DNA of 64,000 nucleotides from Brachionus koreanus (Eukaryota; Rotifera; Eurotatoria; Ploima; Brachionidae), in the NCBI GenBank assembly GCA_016987375.1, contig PJRA01000160.1, positions 53,428 to 117,427 on the forward strand, in the 5' to 3' direction. The position numbers and the translations under genes are program-made. Below are positions 35,427 to 46,186 of the stretch, one piece after another (the stretch's first letter is position 1; each line of letters starts with the position of its first letter). The notes beneath the pieces were generated by a model, which did no database searches, was not told the origin of the DNA, and saw nothing but the letters and a program-made list of their open reading frames with translations.

Positions 35427-37153
35427 TTAATTTAATAAATTGAAGAAAGCTCTACGGAATTCATTTATATCTAATTTACCATCTCTGTTTGAATCAAGCG
35501 TTGCAAAAAATGCTCTTACTTCATCTTCTCCATAACTTCTACCCAAACGACTGTTCAATCTTAAAACAGCCTTTTCAGCTTCACTAACTGAAATAGATTT
35601 ATCACCGTCTATATCTAATTGATTGAAAATTTGCTCAGCAATTGACGAATTACCATTTATATTATAGGATGCAGTGGATGAGCCAATGGCAGCAAAAGAG
35701 CCACCAGTGGAATAGGAAGCTCCTCCGGCCGAGAATGAAGCAAATGAAGCGCCAGCTGAAGAACCATCATAGCTAATTCCCAATCTTTGCAAATAAGATC
35801 TGTATTCGGCCAAACCTTCACGATCCAAATCGACTAATCTCAATGCTTGAACATCGCCTTCTAATTCATGTAAATTGTTGTATCTGTAATTGGCAGCCAA
35901 TACAAGACCATCTGGAGTCTTGATGTCAGTAACAAATGATGGCAATTCACCTGATTGTTTCAAAGTAGCACCATATCTTGATACATATTCAGCTGGATTA
36001 GCTCTAATGACACCCAAGTATTTGATTTCTTTTCTAATATTAACTTGTGGTGCTTCCCATTGAACAATGACGTTTCTTGGCTTAACAACAACTGGATCAG
36101 CTTCAGCTGGTTTTTGGAAAATGACTCTTCGTTTAACTTCAGAATATGGCAACCATCTTTCAATGATAACTGATTGTGGTTTAGCTGGTAATGGAGCCAA
36201 TCTTTCAATAACTACTTTTCTTGGTGGTGGTGGAATTCGTTTACCAGAAATAGTGATTACTTTTCCTATTTTAAAATAATAAAAGAATCAATTAATTATT
36301 CTCATAAACACAAGTTTTTGTTTTTCTCTTTTCAAATATTAAATGATAAATAATTTAAATAAAATAGAAAGTAACACTCACGTCCAACTTGAGCTGGTGG
36401 TTGTGGTGGAGCCTCGCGAACAACCAATGGCTCTGGAGTAGCTGGTCTAGCTGGTTGTTGACGAATAATTAGTGGTGGAGCTGGAGGTGTCAAAGTGTTT
36501 GCTTGTTGTTGAATGATTATTTCACCTGGAGCTGGTGGAGTTGGTGGTCTCAAATATCTAATTGCCAATTCTTGAATGTATTCCAATTGTTGAACAGTTC
36601 TCTTGGTTATTAATTCAGGATTTGAATCTTCGTTAATGGCATATTGAGTGATTGGAATTGATCCTCTCCAATTGACTACTTCGGCTCTATTTGCCCAAAT
36701 ACCACGTTGACCATTAACAGTTATTTCTTCAGATTCATTTATATTTATTGGATCTGATGATCTCAAAATAGCTTGTTCAATTTCACTCAAGTAAACCGAG
36801 CTACCACCAGCACCAGCACCAGAGCCATAGGCAAATGAACCACTGGCACCTGCACCAGAGCCATAAGCTACTGAAGCTGAGTTGCTACCAGCAATCAAAG
36901 CTGAGCCTGCAGAAGAACCATATGAGGCAGAAAAACCAGCAGAGGCTGAACCAGCACCTCCTGAAGAAGCACCCAATAATAAATCAGAAGCAATTCTTGA
37001 AGTAGCATCGGCACTTCTTGAACTTGTTGAAAAAGCATTTGCATCCAATGCTGAGCCAATAGCATAAACTCCTCCTGAGCTCACAGCGTTGTATGTTGCT
37101 CCACTTGAACTCAAACCATTGCTTACAGTTGTTTCCTCGTAATTATAGCTCAT
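35427..37153 (-). CDS. EF-hand, Gly/Ser/Ala- and Pro-rich protein, copy E (mosaic)
   Basis: Fifth copy, 536 residues. Exons 36382-37153 and 35427-36265, intron 116 bases. From the ATG (37153) to about 35718 it is nearly identical to the other copies, intron included. The last 290 coding bases are clearly diverged: the second linker is STGGSFAAIGSSTASYNING, and the EF-hand loops read DIDGDKSISVSE and DSNRDGKLDINE, both still with calcium ligands. Its 5' and 3' flanks are also diverged from the other copies. It lies just downstream of the DPYS gene on the same strand. Confidence 0.9.
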
Positions 37154-37440
37154 GTTTTTGATCTCTTGACAGAATTTTCACTATTTATCTCATTTTGATA
37201 GAAACTCTACTTATTTATATCACATTTATTCTATTGGAATTTTTTAAAAAATTTCTTATTTAATGTGTTTTTCATTTTATCTATAAAAATGGTTTTCTTG
37301 ATGAGTTGTTTTTATTAGACGAAATGCTTTCTTTGTGGTTTTCTTCAACTTGAATCGCTAAGGTTTAATTCTATTCGGAATGTTAATTAAGCAATTTTTC
37401 AACATTATTAGTCTAAATTTCGGTGGTTTTAAACGATAAA
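37154..37440 (-). promoter_or_regulatory. Diverged upstream region of copy E
   Basis: Alignable with the A/C/D upstream block only in patches (TTCCAATAGA-like leader, ATTCCGAATA...TTAATTAACATTCCG-like string near 37376-37390). A TATAAATAA-like box lies near 37212-37219 (minus). It looks like an old orthologous promoter, in contrast to the homogenised coding part. Confidence 0.4.
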
Positions 37441-38015
37441 TTTACTTTTCATTAAATTTATTGTTTAAAATTACCAGAATTTAAAATAGTTGAAAGATGT
37501 AAAATAGTGAAAAATTACTTATTCAATTATTTTGAAATATTTAAATTGTTATTCATTTAAAAATTTTTCATACATGATTGATCGTTTTTTAGAGATATAT
37601 TTTTTTAAATATTTATTTGTTTTTACATTTTTGACTTTTTTTTAATTTGAAAAAAATTCCAAAATATATTTTTATTTAATTATTTTCAGAATATTTTTTT
37701 CCTTAACTAAAATTTAAGCTTCAATTAAATTTTTTTTTTTCCGAAAACATATTTTTTGTTTTATCATCTCAAAAAAACTTTCTCCGATCTAAGCTTTTAA
37801 AACTTTTTTAAAGAAGTTTAATTTTATTTTAGTCTAGAATTGTCTTGAATTGAAATAAAATCAATAATATTTAGGAAAACAGAATTGAAAGATTTTCATT
37901 TCTTTTAAATTAAATAGATTTTTATTCCAAATTTATAATAAAATTTTAGATCTAATTAAAAAATATACTAAAGTTTAAAACAAAATCGATTTTTATCCCA
38001 AACTAATAGGCTATT
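37441..38015. other. Noncoding between copy E and DPYS
   Basis: AT-rich. Contains the 3' flank of the minus-strand DPYS gene and distal upstream sequence of copy E. No additional gene seen. Confidence 0.4.
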
Positions 38016-39862
38016 CTAATATATTCCAGTTGATTTTCCACCGGGAGGATTTTTTACTCTAGTAGAAGATCTAATCGGCTGATCATCCCATTGATCTCCA
38101 CCTTAATTTTTATTTTTTTATTTATTTTTTTTAATTAAACAAATTTTAAAAACCATATTTACCAAATGAAATAGATGAATCTTGAAGATTTCTCAATCCA
38201 CTTTTAGTTAGTGGTCTTTGATGAGTACTACCATTTTGATTATTATGATTATCTGTTCCTTTAGGGGTACCATTTTCTACTTTTATTTCAACAACAGGTC
38301 CTGTATATGGCTCCCTATCTACTTTTACAGGCTTTATGTTATCACGAATTTTAATTCTATTGTAGACATAGTCAGGAAAACATGGTGTGGGTACGAATTT
38401 TCCTGTTCCTCTCTCAACATTTAATGTTCCATTTTCAAAAACAACACTACCTTTGGAAATTACAGTCACAGCTGATCCATTAAAAGTCATTCCTTCAAAA
38501 ATATTGAAATCAACAGCTTGATGATGAGTTTTTGCAGATATTGTTTTCGACTGTTCAGGATCCCACACTACTACATCAGCATCTGAACCTTTTCCAATGT
38601 ATCCCTTCTGCGGGTAAATATTGAAAACTTTTGCCGCATTTGTGCTTGTCACAGCCACAAAACGACACGGATCCATTTTTCCAGCCTTAACTCCTCTGTC
38701 CCAAATGACAGTCATTCGATCTTCAACACCATTGACACCATTTGGAATTTTGCTAAAGTCATCTTTTCCGAGTGCTTTCTGATTTGTGTTAAAAACACAG
38801 TGATCAGTACCTGTGAGTTCCAAATCACCACTTGCCAATAAATCCATTAAATAGCCAGGCGTTGATATGTCATCTCTTAGTGGAGGCGACATAACATGCC
38901 CTGCACTATGACGCCAACATTTGTTGTAGTAATGAGTTCCGTCGGTTGCTAAACCAGCAGCAATCGGTTCACCAATAACCACAGTTCCTTTTCGTTTACC
39001 TTCAGAAACGGCATTAGCAGCTGATTTACTCATTACATGAACAATATAAACAGGACTATTGACTTCATGGGCTATGGTTATTGCTCTATTTGTAGCTTCG
39101 GCCTCAAGTGATTCAGGTCTGCTTAGCAAATGACCTTCTGGTCCAGTGATGCCCAAATTTTTGATTTTTTGTTGACATTCATCAATTACATCTCCATTTT
39201 CAGCATGAACCATTGGTATAGCACCAAGTTCTTTGCATTTTTTAAATACTTTAATCATATCTGCATCACTTATCATAAATGCATCTTTATATGCCATAAA
39301 CATTTTGAAAGAATTAATGCCTTTCTCTTTAGTTAAAACTTCCATGTCCTTTTCAACCTGTTCATTAAAGTTGTAGACACAAGCATGAAAAGCAAAATCA
39401 CAACAAGCGTTCTTCTCAGCTCTTGTTTTGTTCATGTCGTACTGTTCAAGCAAAGGAATCTGTTTATTTTCAAGTATAAAGTTCATTATCATAGTAGTTC
39501 CACCAGCCAAAGCTGCTCTTGTTCCAGTATAAAAATCGTCACCAGTTCTAGTACCCATAAATAAAAGATCCAAATGAGTATGAGTATCAATTCCGCCGGG
39601 AATTACTAGCTTTCCGCTAGCGTCGATAAGTTTAGTTCCTTCAATTGCAACTAAATTTTCGCCAACATCCCTTCATTTAATTTCTTAATTAAGTATAAAT
39701 TTAAAAAAAGATAAATTTACTTGATGATTCCGTCTTCTATAAAGACATCAGCTTTAAATGCCCTATCATGATTGACTACAGTTCCACCTTGAATTAAAAC
39801 TCGACCCTGAAAATGATTGTCATTTTAAAATAAAATTTTTCAAGCTGCTGTAAGTTTACCAT
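38016..39862 (-). CDS. Dihydropyrimidinase/CRMP family, catalytically complete copy
   Basis: Ring-opening amidohydrolase of pyrimidine breakdown (dihydrouracil to N-carbamoyl-beta-alanine), or an ancestral CRMP. Exons: 39860-39862 (ATG only), 39721-39806, 38163-39670 and 38016-38101; introns 53, 50 and 61 bases; 560 residues. Metal and substrate residues are all present: HxH in GGIDTHTHLD (about 60/62), the lysine of KMFMAYKD (about 158), VHAENGD (about 185), YIVHVMSK (about 241) and LTGTDHC (about 320). The C-terminal tail (LTKSGLRNLQDSS, GGDQWDDQPIR, KNPPGGKSTG) is CRMP-like, so this family has enzyme core plus CRMP tail. Its middle section is almost identical to the HxH-less copy at 2474-4428. 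Confidence 0.88.
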
Positions 39863-40585
39863 GATTTTAAGTAAGAAAATGAAAATTAAGCTTTTAATTT
39901 ATTCTAAATCTAAATTGAAATCAAAATTAAATTTTGATAAATTTTCTCTCTAATTTTTGACAGATAGTCTCAGTTTAAAATTAAAATGAAAGTGAAAGTA
40001 AAAGAAAAAGCTTCATTTAAATCAAATAATTTTGCCTTAGAATTAACTGAAAAACTAAGAGCTAATCATATGAATTTAGAACATTAGTAAATCCCCACCC
40101 TATTCGCTTTGAAAACTTTTTCTAATTTGTATATGTTAGATTTAATATTTTCCTTTTTGAGAGTGTAAGAAAACTTAACGGATTTGAAATCATTTCATGT
40201 TTTAGCAGATATTGGTAATCTGAAAGTTTAAATATAAAAAATTTAAAATAAATTATAAACCCAAAATTTAAATTTTTTTTAACCAGTATATCTGACATAT
40301 AGGAAAATTTTTTAACAAAAAAGAACAACAAAAAAAATTGAAAATATAGAAAAAACGTTTAAAATTATATATTCAAAATTTTTTAAAATCATATGATAAA
40401 TTCATTTTTTAACATTTTTTCAAATAATATTGCTCACTCAATTTATTTTATTTGAATTTTTATTATTTTTTAAGTATTAATAAGTTGTTTAGATTGATGT
40501 TATTTATTTATAAATCATTGTTAAAAATGTATTCTTTTTTTATCGTAAGTGCATTTCAAGCATATTAATATTAAATTTAATTTAT
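39863..40585. other. Noncoding upstream of DPYS
   Basis: No gene recognised; presumably includes the DPYS promoter. A (ATA)n microsatellite of about 25 bases starts at 40586. Confidence 0.4.
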
Positions 40586-42296
40586 TATAATAATAATAAT
40601 AATAATAATAGTTAATATTCTACGGTCAAGTTTAGTTTAACTAAACTGACAAAGCAGGAAGACTAACGTAATCCCGCTATAGTAGACTTTTCGTTATTTT
40701 TGTNNNNNNNNNNNNNNNNNNNNNNNNNNNNNNNNNNNNNNNNNNNNNNNNNNNNNNNNNNNNNNNNNNNNNNNNNNNNNNNNNNNNNNNNNNNNNNNNN
40801 NNNNNNNNNNNNNNNNNNNNNNNNNNNNNNNNNNNNNNNNNNNNNNNNNNNNNNNNNNNNNNNNNNNNNNNNNNNNNNNNNNNNNNNNNNNNNNNNNNNN
40901 NNNNNNNNNNNNNNNNNNNNNNNNNNNNNNNNNNNNNNNNNNNNNNNNNNNNNNNNNNNNNNNNNNNNNNNNNNNNNNNNNNNNNNNNNNNNNNNNNNNN
41001 NNNNNNNNNNNNNNNNNNNNNNNNNNNNNNNNNNNNNNNNNNNNNNNNNNNNNNNNNNNNNNNNNNNNNNNNNNNNNNNNNNNNNNNNNNNNNNNNNNNN
41101 NNNNNNNNNNNNNNNNNNNNNNNNNNNNNNNNNNNNNNNNNNNNNNNNNNNNNNNNNNNNNNNNNNNNNNNNNNNNNNNNNNNNNNNNNNNNNNNNNNNN
41201 NNNNNNNNNNNNNNNNNNNNNNNNNNNNNNNNNNNNNNNNNNNNNNNNNNNNNNNNNNNNNNNNNNNNNNNNNNNNNNNNNNNNNNNNNNNNNNNNNNNN
41301 NNNNNNNNNNNNNNNNNNNNNNNNNNNNNNNNNNNNNNNNNNNNNNNNNNNNNNNNNNNNNNNNNNNNNNNNNNNNNNNNNNNNNNNNNNNNNNNNNNNN
41401 NNNNNNNNNNNNNNNNNNNNNNNNNNNNNNNNNNNNNNNNNNNNNNNNNNNNNNNNNNNNNNNNNNNNNNNNNNNNNNNNNNNNNNNNNNNNNNNNNNNN
41501 NNNNNNNNNNNNNNNNNNNNNNNNNNNNNNNNNNNNNNNNNNNNNNNNNNNNNNNNNNNNNNNNNNNNNNNNNNNNNATATCGATAAAAGCGATATTGGA
41601 CGATAGTTTTCAGGATTTGTTTTACCACCTTTCTTTTTGTATACTGGAGTAACATTAGCTCTTTTCCAACACACTGGTATCATACTAGACTCGAATGATA
41701 ATTTAAACAAAAGAGAGAGCGGTTCACATAATACATCACTGCACTCTCTAAGTACATATAGATGAATGCCATCGGTGCCTATTGATTTGTTTCTGTCAAG
41801 TCTTCTTTATAGCAGCTGGACTGAAAACCAAATCTGGATTCACTATGCAATTTACTGGAGCTCTCAAGGGAAACTCTTGTTCACTGTTTAACTCATTATC
41901 CGCTTTAAATGAGCTGAAAAAATGATCATTTAGACATTTTGCGATATCATTGCCTTTAATTAATTGATTTCCAAATTTGTCAGTCAGTGATCTAATTTTG
42001 CACTTAACATCTTTCTTACTATTCACATAGGAGAATAGCAGCTTTGGATTCGATTTACACTTTTCAATTATTGATTTTTCATACAGTTTATGAGATAAAT
42101 TAACCAGAGCTTTGACTTTTCTAGCCTGCTTGTTGAATTTAGATTTTAGCTCCTGTTTGTTCGCTGTAGAAGCTTCTCTGTATTTGGCAAAAGCCCTGAA
42201 CTTGAGTTGACATGCTCGCTTAATATCTCTGTTAAACCAAATAGGATTTTTATTCACTCCATCTAACAACACTCTTTTCTCAGGTATATTCCTTAG
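40586..42296 (-). mobile_element. LINE (CR1/Jockey-like), 5'-truncated, interrupted by assembly gap
   Basis: Minus-strand LINE. From 42296: IPEKRVLLDGVNKNPIWF then ACQLKFRAFAKYREAS, KSIIEKCKSNPKLLFSYV, DKFGNQLIKGNDIAKCLND and NPDLVFSPAAIKK. After a frameshift near 41797: DRNKSIGTDGIHLYVL, ESSMIPVCWKRANVTPVYKK and NPENYRPISLLS, the RT fingers motif. The rest of the RT is hidden by Ns at 40704-41577. The 3' end lies at about 40612-40700, followed by the (ATA)n microsatellite at 40586-40610, a tail type common in non-poly(A) LINEs. Confidence 0.8.
40704..41577. other. Assembly gap (874 N)
   Basis: Run of Ns. Open frames running through it are artefacts. It sits inside the LINE at 40586-42296 and probably reflects collapsed repeat sequence. 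Confidence 0.98.
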
Positions 42297-44287
42297 TATT
42301 ATCTCATTGTATATTTATCTCATTATATATTATCATAGATTTATTTTTCTAGTAATAAAAAAAGTTGTCTATGAGACTCAAATTAACTAAACAAATTAAA
42401 TAATTGTTCAAAGCATAAACTGAAACTTACGAAATTAAACAGGTTCTCGAATAAATAAACCAATGTCCATGATAGTTTGTTTGTTTATTTTTTCTGTCAA
42501 AATAAAAATATTCTTAAAAAAAGTCTAAATGCTTAAATTTGTTTAAATACTTAATGAGTGGAAAAAATGCTATTTTAGTGTCATTTTTATACAAAATAGT
42601 GTAAAAAAAATGGGGTTATTTTGAAAGATATTGATGTAAAAAAATGAGAGAAGGTAAAAGTGTATCAGTTAATGTTAAAAATCAAAAATATGATGAATAA
42701 TTTTATTCTAAAAATGGAGAAAAATAGCAATTAACTCGGATAAATTAAGAAGGTTAAAGGAAAAAACTTGATTTTAAAAAATTTAAAATATTTAGAACAG
42801 ATGAATGGAAATCGTATTCTTTCTTTGGTTGCCACCATTTTCAATAAAATAAACTGAATCAACTAATCTTTTTATTTAATTTATTTATTATTTTAATTTA
42901 GAAATAATAAATTAAAAATAAAAGAAATAAGAGCAAACTGTACAAATTTTTAAATAATTTAAATAAGAAATAAAATTTTTTTTCGAGCAATAATATGCTT
43001 TACTAGTAAAATAATCTTTTGTTTGATCCGTTTTAAACCCATTTGTATCCAACTAAATTATTAAAAGTTTCAACTGTTATTTGGGTAATGTAAAAAAAAA
43101 TATTGGACCCCTCTCCGTAAAAAATTAAAAAAAAATATCCTGTCTAGAGAAATGATATCTCATTTTCATATATTCATATCCTAATAGTATTGCACCAATT
43201 AGGGAATAATCTCTTCTACAAGTGTCTGATTTCAGAAGTAATGCCTTTAATTTACCAAGTTCTTGGTCAAAACTGGTAAAATTTTTGTTTTTTTCAGTAT
43301 TTTTGTATTTCCTCCGCGGTTAACCCCAAAATCCAATTTTTTTTGCAGATTTGAAAACTGGAGCAAATTTTGAAAAAATCGTTGGGACCACTTTTTTCAA
43401 GTTTTTGATTATTTAGATTTTAAAATTGAGCCAAAAAATATTGATCTAAAAAAAATTATTAAAATGTTTAATTGTGAAAAAAATAAACGACATTCTAGGT
43501 GTTTAATAGCAAAATTATGTCTTTTATAAATAAAAATTCTTTTTTTAAAAAATCTGAATCTTTTTGAAAAAAAAATCTAGACGTGTTTCAAGCTTTTGCA
43601 AAAATCTCTGCATATTCCTTTAAAAATCATACCCAGAAAATCACTTGTTTGGAGATAATATTTCCAAAAATTTAAATGAAAGTCTTTCTTCAGATAATAG
43701 AGAATTTCCCAAAATCCTGAAGAGATTGCTAGAAATTACATGAAAAACATCACTTATTTGTTTAATTATCTAATTGTTAGTCAAGGAAAATGCTTAAAAT
43801 TTTCTAGGTTCCTAGTGTTTTTTTTTAATTATCTTAAATTGAATGGGCTGTTTTCAAATAAACAGATAAATAATTTTAAAGTCGTTTTTTTTAAATAGCG
43901 AATTTAAAATTTTTTTTTTAAAAATACACCGTGCTTTAGATTTTTTCAGGTTATTTTTTTTATCATAATAACCATGATATTGAGATTTTCATTTGTAATT
44001 AGAAGTTTTTAAAAGAGTTAACCCATTGCCTCATTTTAGTCAGCTTTACCGCAGATACTAATTCGCTTTCAATTGAAAACAATAGATTAAATCTTAAAGA
44101 TAATTTATTATAAATTTTTTTAAAAATTTGTATACATATATTTTAAGTTGATTTTTTTTTAAATAAAAATTAAAATTAATGATTTAAATATCTTGATCCA
44201 ACTTTCTAAATAGGCTGTTCCAAAAAGGTGAATTTATGTTAGACAAAATAGATTGAAATTCAGTTTACTCCTTTTTTTTTTCTATTT
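42297..44287. other. Noncoding with a dispersed repeat
   Basis: No gene. The stretch 43139-43480 is a diverged direct copy of 50714-51010 (shared strings GGGAATAATCTCTTCTACA and TTTTTTTCAGT.TTTTTGTAT). Confidence 0.5.
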
Positions 44288-44566
44288 TGAGCTTGGAAAA
44301 CTGCAAACATAACCATGATACCAAAAAAATCATCTCAATTACAAGACCCATCCAATTATAGACCAATTAGTATGATAAGCAGTCTTGGAAAGGTGCTTGA
44401 GCGCATAATCTATCTTAGATTATATAGATTTTTAGAGCAAAAGCCTTTAATTGTTCAAGAACAGTCAGGTTTTAGGAAGCACAGACGAACTGCTGACAAT
44501 CTTTTCTTTCTTGCCCAAAAAATTGTTGAGTCTTTTTTTTTTTTGAATCATTACCACTTAGAATAA
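44288..44566 (+). mobile_element. LINE reverse-transcriptase fragment
   Basis: Plus-strand frame: AWKTANITMIPKKSSQ, DPSNYRPISMISSLGKVLE, then QEQSGFRKHRRTADNLFF. These are RT fingers motifs of a non-LTR element. It is the same family as the fragment at 59220-60175 (SDYRPISMTSCLGKLLE). It ends in a T run that breaks the frame. Confidence 0.75.
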
Positions 44567-45070
44567 TTTAAGTAATTTTTTTTTAAATTTTAGTGAAGAT
44601 ATGAAATCCTATTGATGAATTTCTAACTGATCAAAAAGCTTGTTAAATTGTAAAGCTTCTTTTTTTATAATTAAACTATTATATTTTTTAAATAAAGCTT
44701 CATTTTGTCTTCTATTTTATTCAAAAAATAAAATACAAATTAATTGTCTGTCCTAAATAAGCTTCGGCAAAATATTTTTTCATCAGCTAATTGATGTTTA
44801 CATTTTGACAAGAGTATAAAGATTCTATTCAACACTTTAATAAAAGACTGACCTAAAGGTCTTGGATTTCAATACCAAACGGATTCATTTAGACATTTAA
44901 AAAATATTTCTAAAATTATCATCAAATAAACAAACCAAAACTTCAAATTAAGCTGTTTCTTTGACAAAATATTTTGCTTAAAACCTAGTTCAGAGCTGTT
45001 AACCCAATTAAGAACATATATAAATATGAGAATGAAAATTTAGATTTTTAAAAAAAAAATTATTCCAAAA
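44567..45070. other. Noncoding; upstream of the Asn/Gln-rich secreted protein
   Basis: AT-rich, no gene. TATAAATAT-like sequence at about 45018 is a possible TATA box for the gene starting at 45071. Confidence 0.35.
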
Positions 45071-45874
45071 ATGAACTTCCAATTTGTTTTATTTATTTTC
45101 CTGTCATGTATATTTTATTCAAAATCAAAGCCCATTTCCGAAAATAAAAAACATAAAAGACAAGATTTTGCTGATTTGTTTGGTTATAATAGTAACTACA
45201 ATTCACAGCCTGGATCCAATACAGGATATGGAAATTATGGCCTCAATACCAATGTAGGAGTTCAGTCTAACAATTTTGGTACTTCGAACCAGCTTTTTAA
45301 TGCACCAAATTCACAAACAAATGGGTTTGGCGTCAATTCTTTCGGAAATAGTCTAAACTCAAATCAGCAATTTAATAATTTTCAAAATAATGCTCAAAAA
45401 AATCAAAATCAGTTCAATGGCTTTCAAAATAATGCTCAACAAAGTCAAAATAATTTTTTTGGAAATTCTCAAAATAGTGCTCCTCAAAATCAGAACCAGT
45501 TTAATACTTTTCAGAATACTCCACAGCAAAATCAAAATAATCAATTTGGAAATTTTCAAAACAATCAAGGCTATGTTCCTTTCTACGGCATGACTTCTAA
45601 ACCAGTTCCAGTGATCGATCCTATTGTAATGCCTTACACGACTAGAACTAAAATGGAAGGAACAACAAATTCAAATGATTCAAAAAAATCTTCCGAAATA
45701 CCAGTATTTACAATTGAAGCACCCAAAGAAAACTTTTCAAAGTCATTTGATCCTTATTTTGGTATGACCACACGTAAAATACCTAAAACTCCTCAGGCTT
45801 ACTGGTTTTCGCGATACTACGGATTCACTGCACCAATTGCTGCCATTCCATTTAGTAATTATAACAGAATTTAA
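45071..45874 (+). CDS. Secreted Asn/Gln-rich repeat protein, unrecognised
   Basis: Single exon, 267 residues. N-terminal signal peptide (MNFQFVLFIFLSCIFYSKSK) followed by a basic KKHKR that could be a processing site. Residues about 30-165 are Asn/Gln/Phe/Gly-rich with repeats of the type FNNFQNNAQKNQNQ, FQNNAQQSQN and FQNTPQQNQN. The C-terminal third has a recurring aromatic-Gly motif: VPFYGMTSKPVP, DPYFGMTTRKIP and RYYGFTAPIA. It is probably exported; extracellular matrix or peptide-precursor roles are only guesses. An AATAAA lies at 45975-45980, about 100 bases after the stop. No homologue recognised. Confidence 0.75.
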   Translation: MNFQFVLFIFLSCIFYSKSKPISENKKHKRQDFADLFGYNSNYNSQPGSNTGYGNYGLNTNVGVQSNNFGTSNQLFNAPNSQTNGFGVNSFGNSLNSNQQFNNFQNNAQKNQNQFNGFQNNAQQSQNNFFGNSQNSAPQNQNQFNTFQNTPQQNQNNQFGNFQNNQGYVPFYGMTSKPVPVIDPIVMPYTTRTKMEGTTNSNDSKKSSEIPVFTIEAPKENFSKSFDPYFGMTTRKIPKTPQAYWFSRYYGFTAPIAAIPFSNYNRI

Positions 45875-46186
45875 GCTTCAAAATAGAATTATTAAACATT
45901 GGTTACAAAATCATCTATGTTATCACAAAAGACGTATTAGACATTCGCAATATATGCTTTTTTTTATTGTTTTTAATAAAGCTTAATACTTAAAAATCAT
46001 TTTAATTTTAAATTAACAATTTCTTAGTTTATTAAATTAATTTCTAGCTAAAAATGAAAATTTTTTTATTCATCTACTTTTTAAAGAGTTTTAGCATACT
46101 TGATATTATATTAAAAACAGACAAAATAATGGCTTTAATATTAGAATATTTTAATTTTATTGAGAAATATGTAAAATTAAACAAAA

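Noticed and set aside
6442..37153. CRISPR or other prokaryotic array because of the repeated units
   Set aside because: The repeats are whole intron-containing eukaryotic genes in both orientations.
40663..41710. Long open frames across 40.7-41.6 kb
   Set aside because: They run through Ns; only the non-N ends carry LINE sequence.
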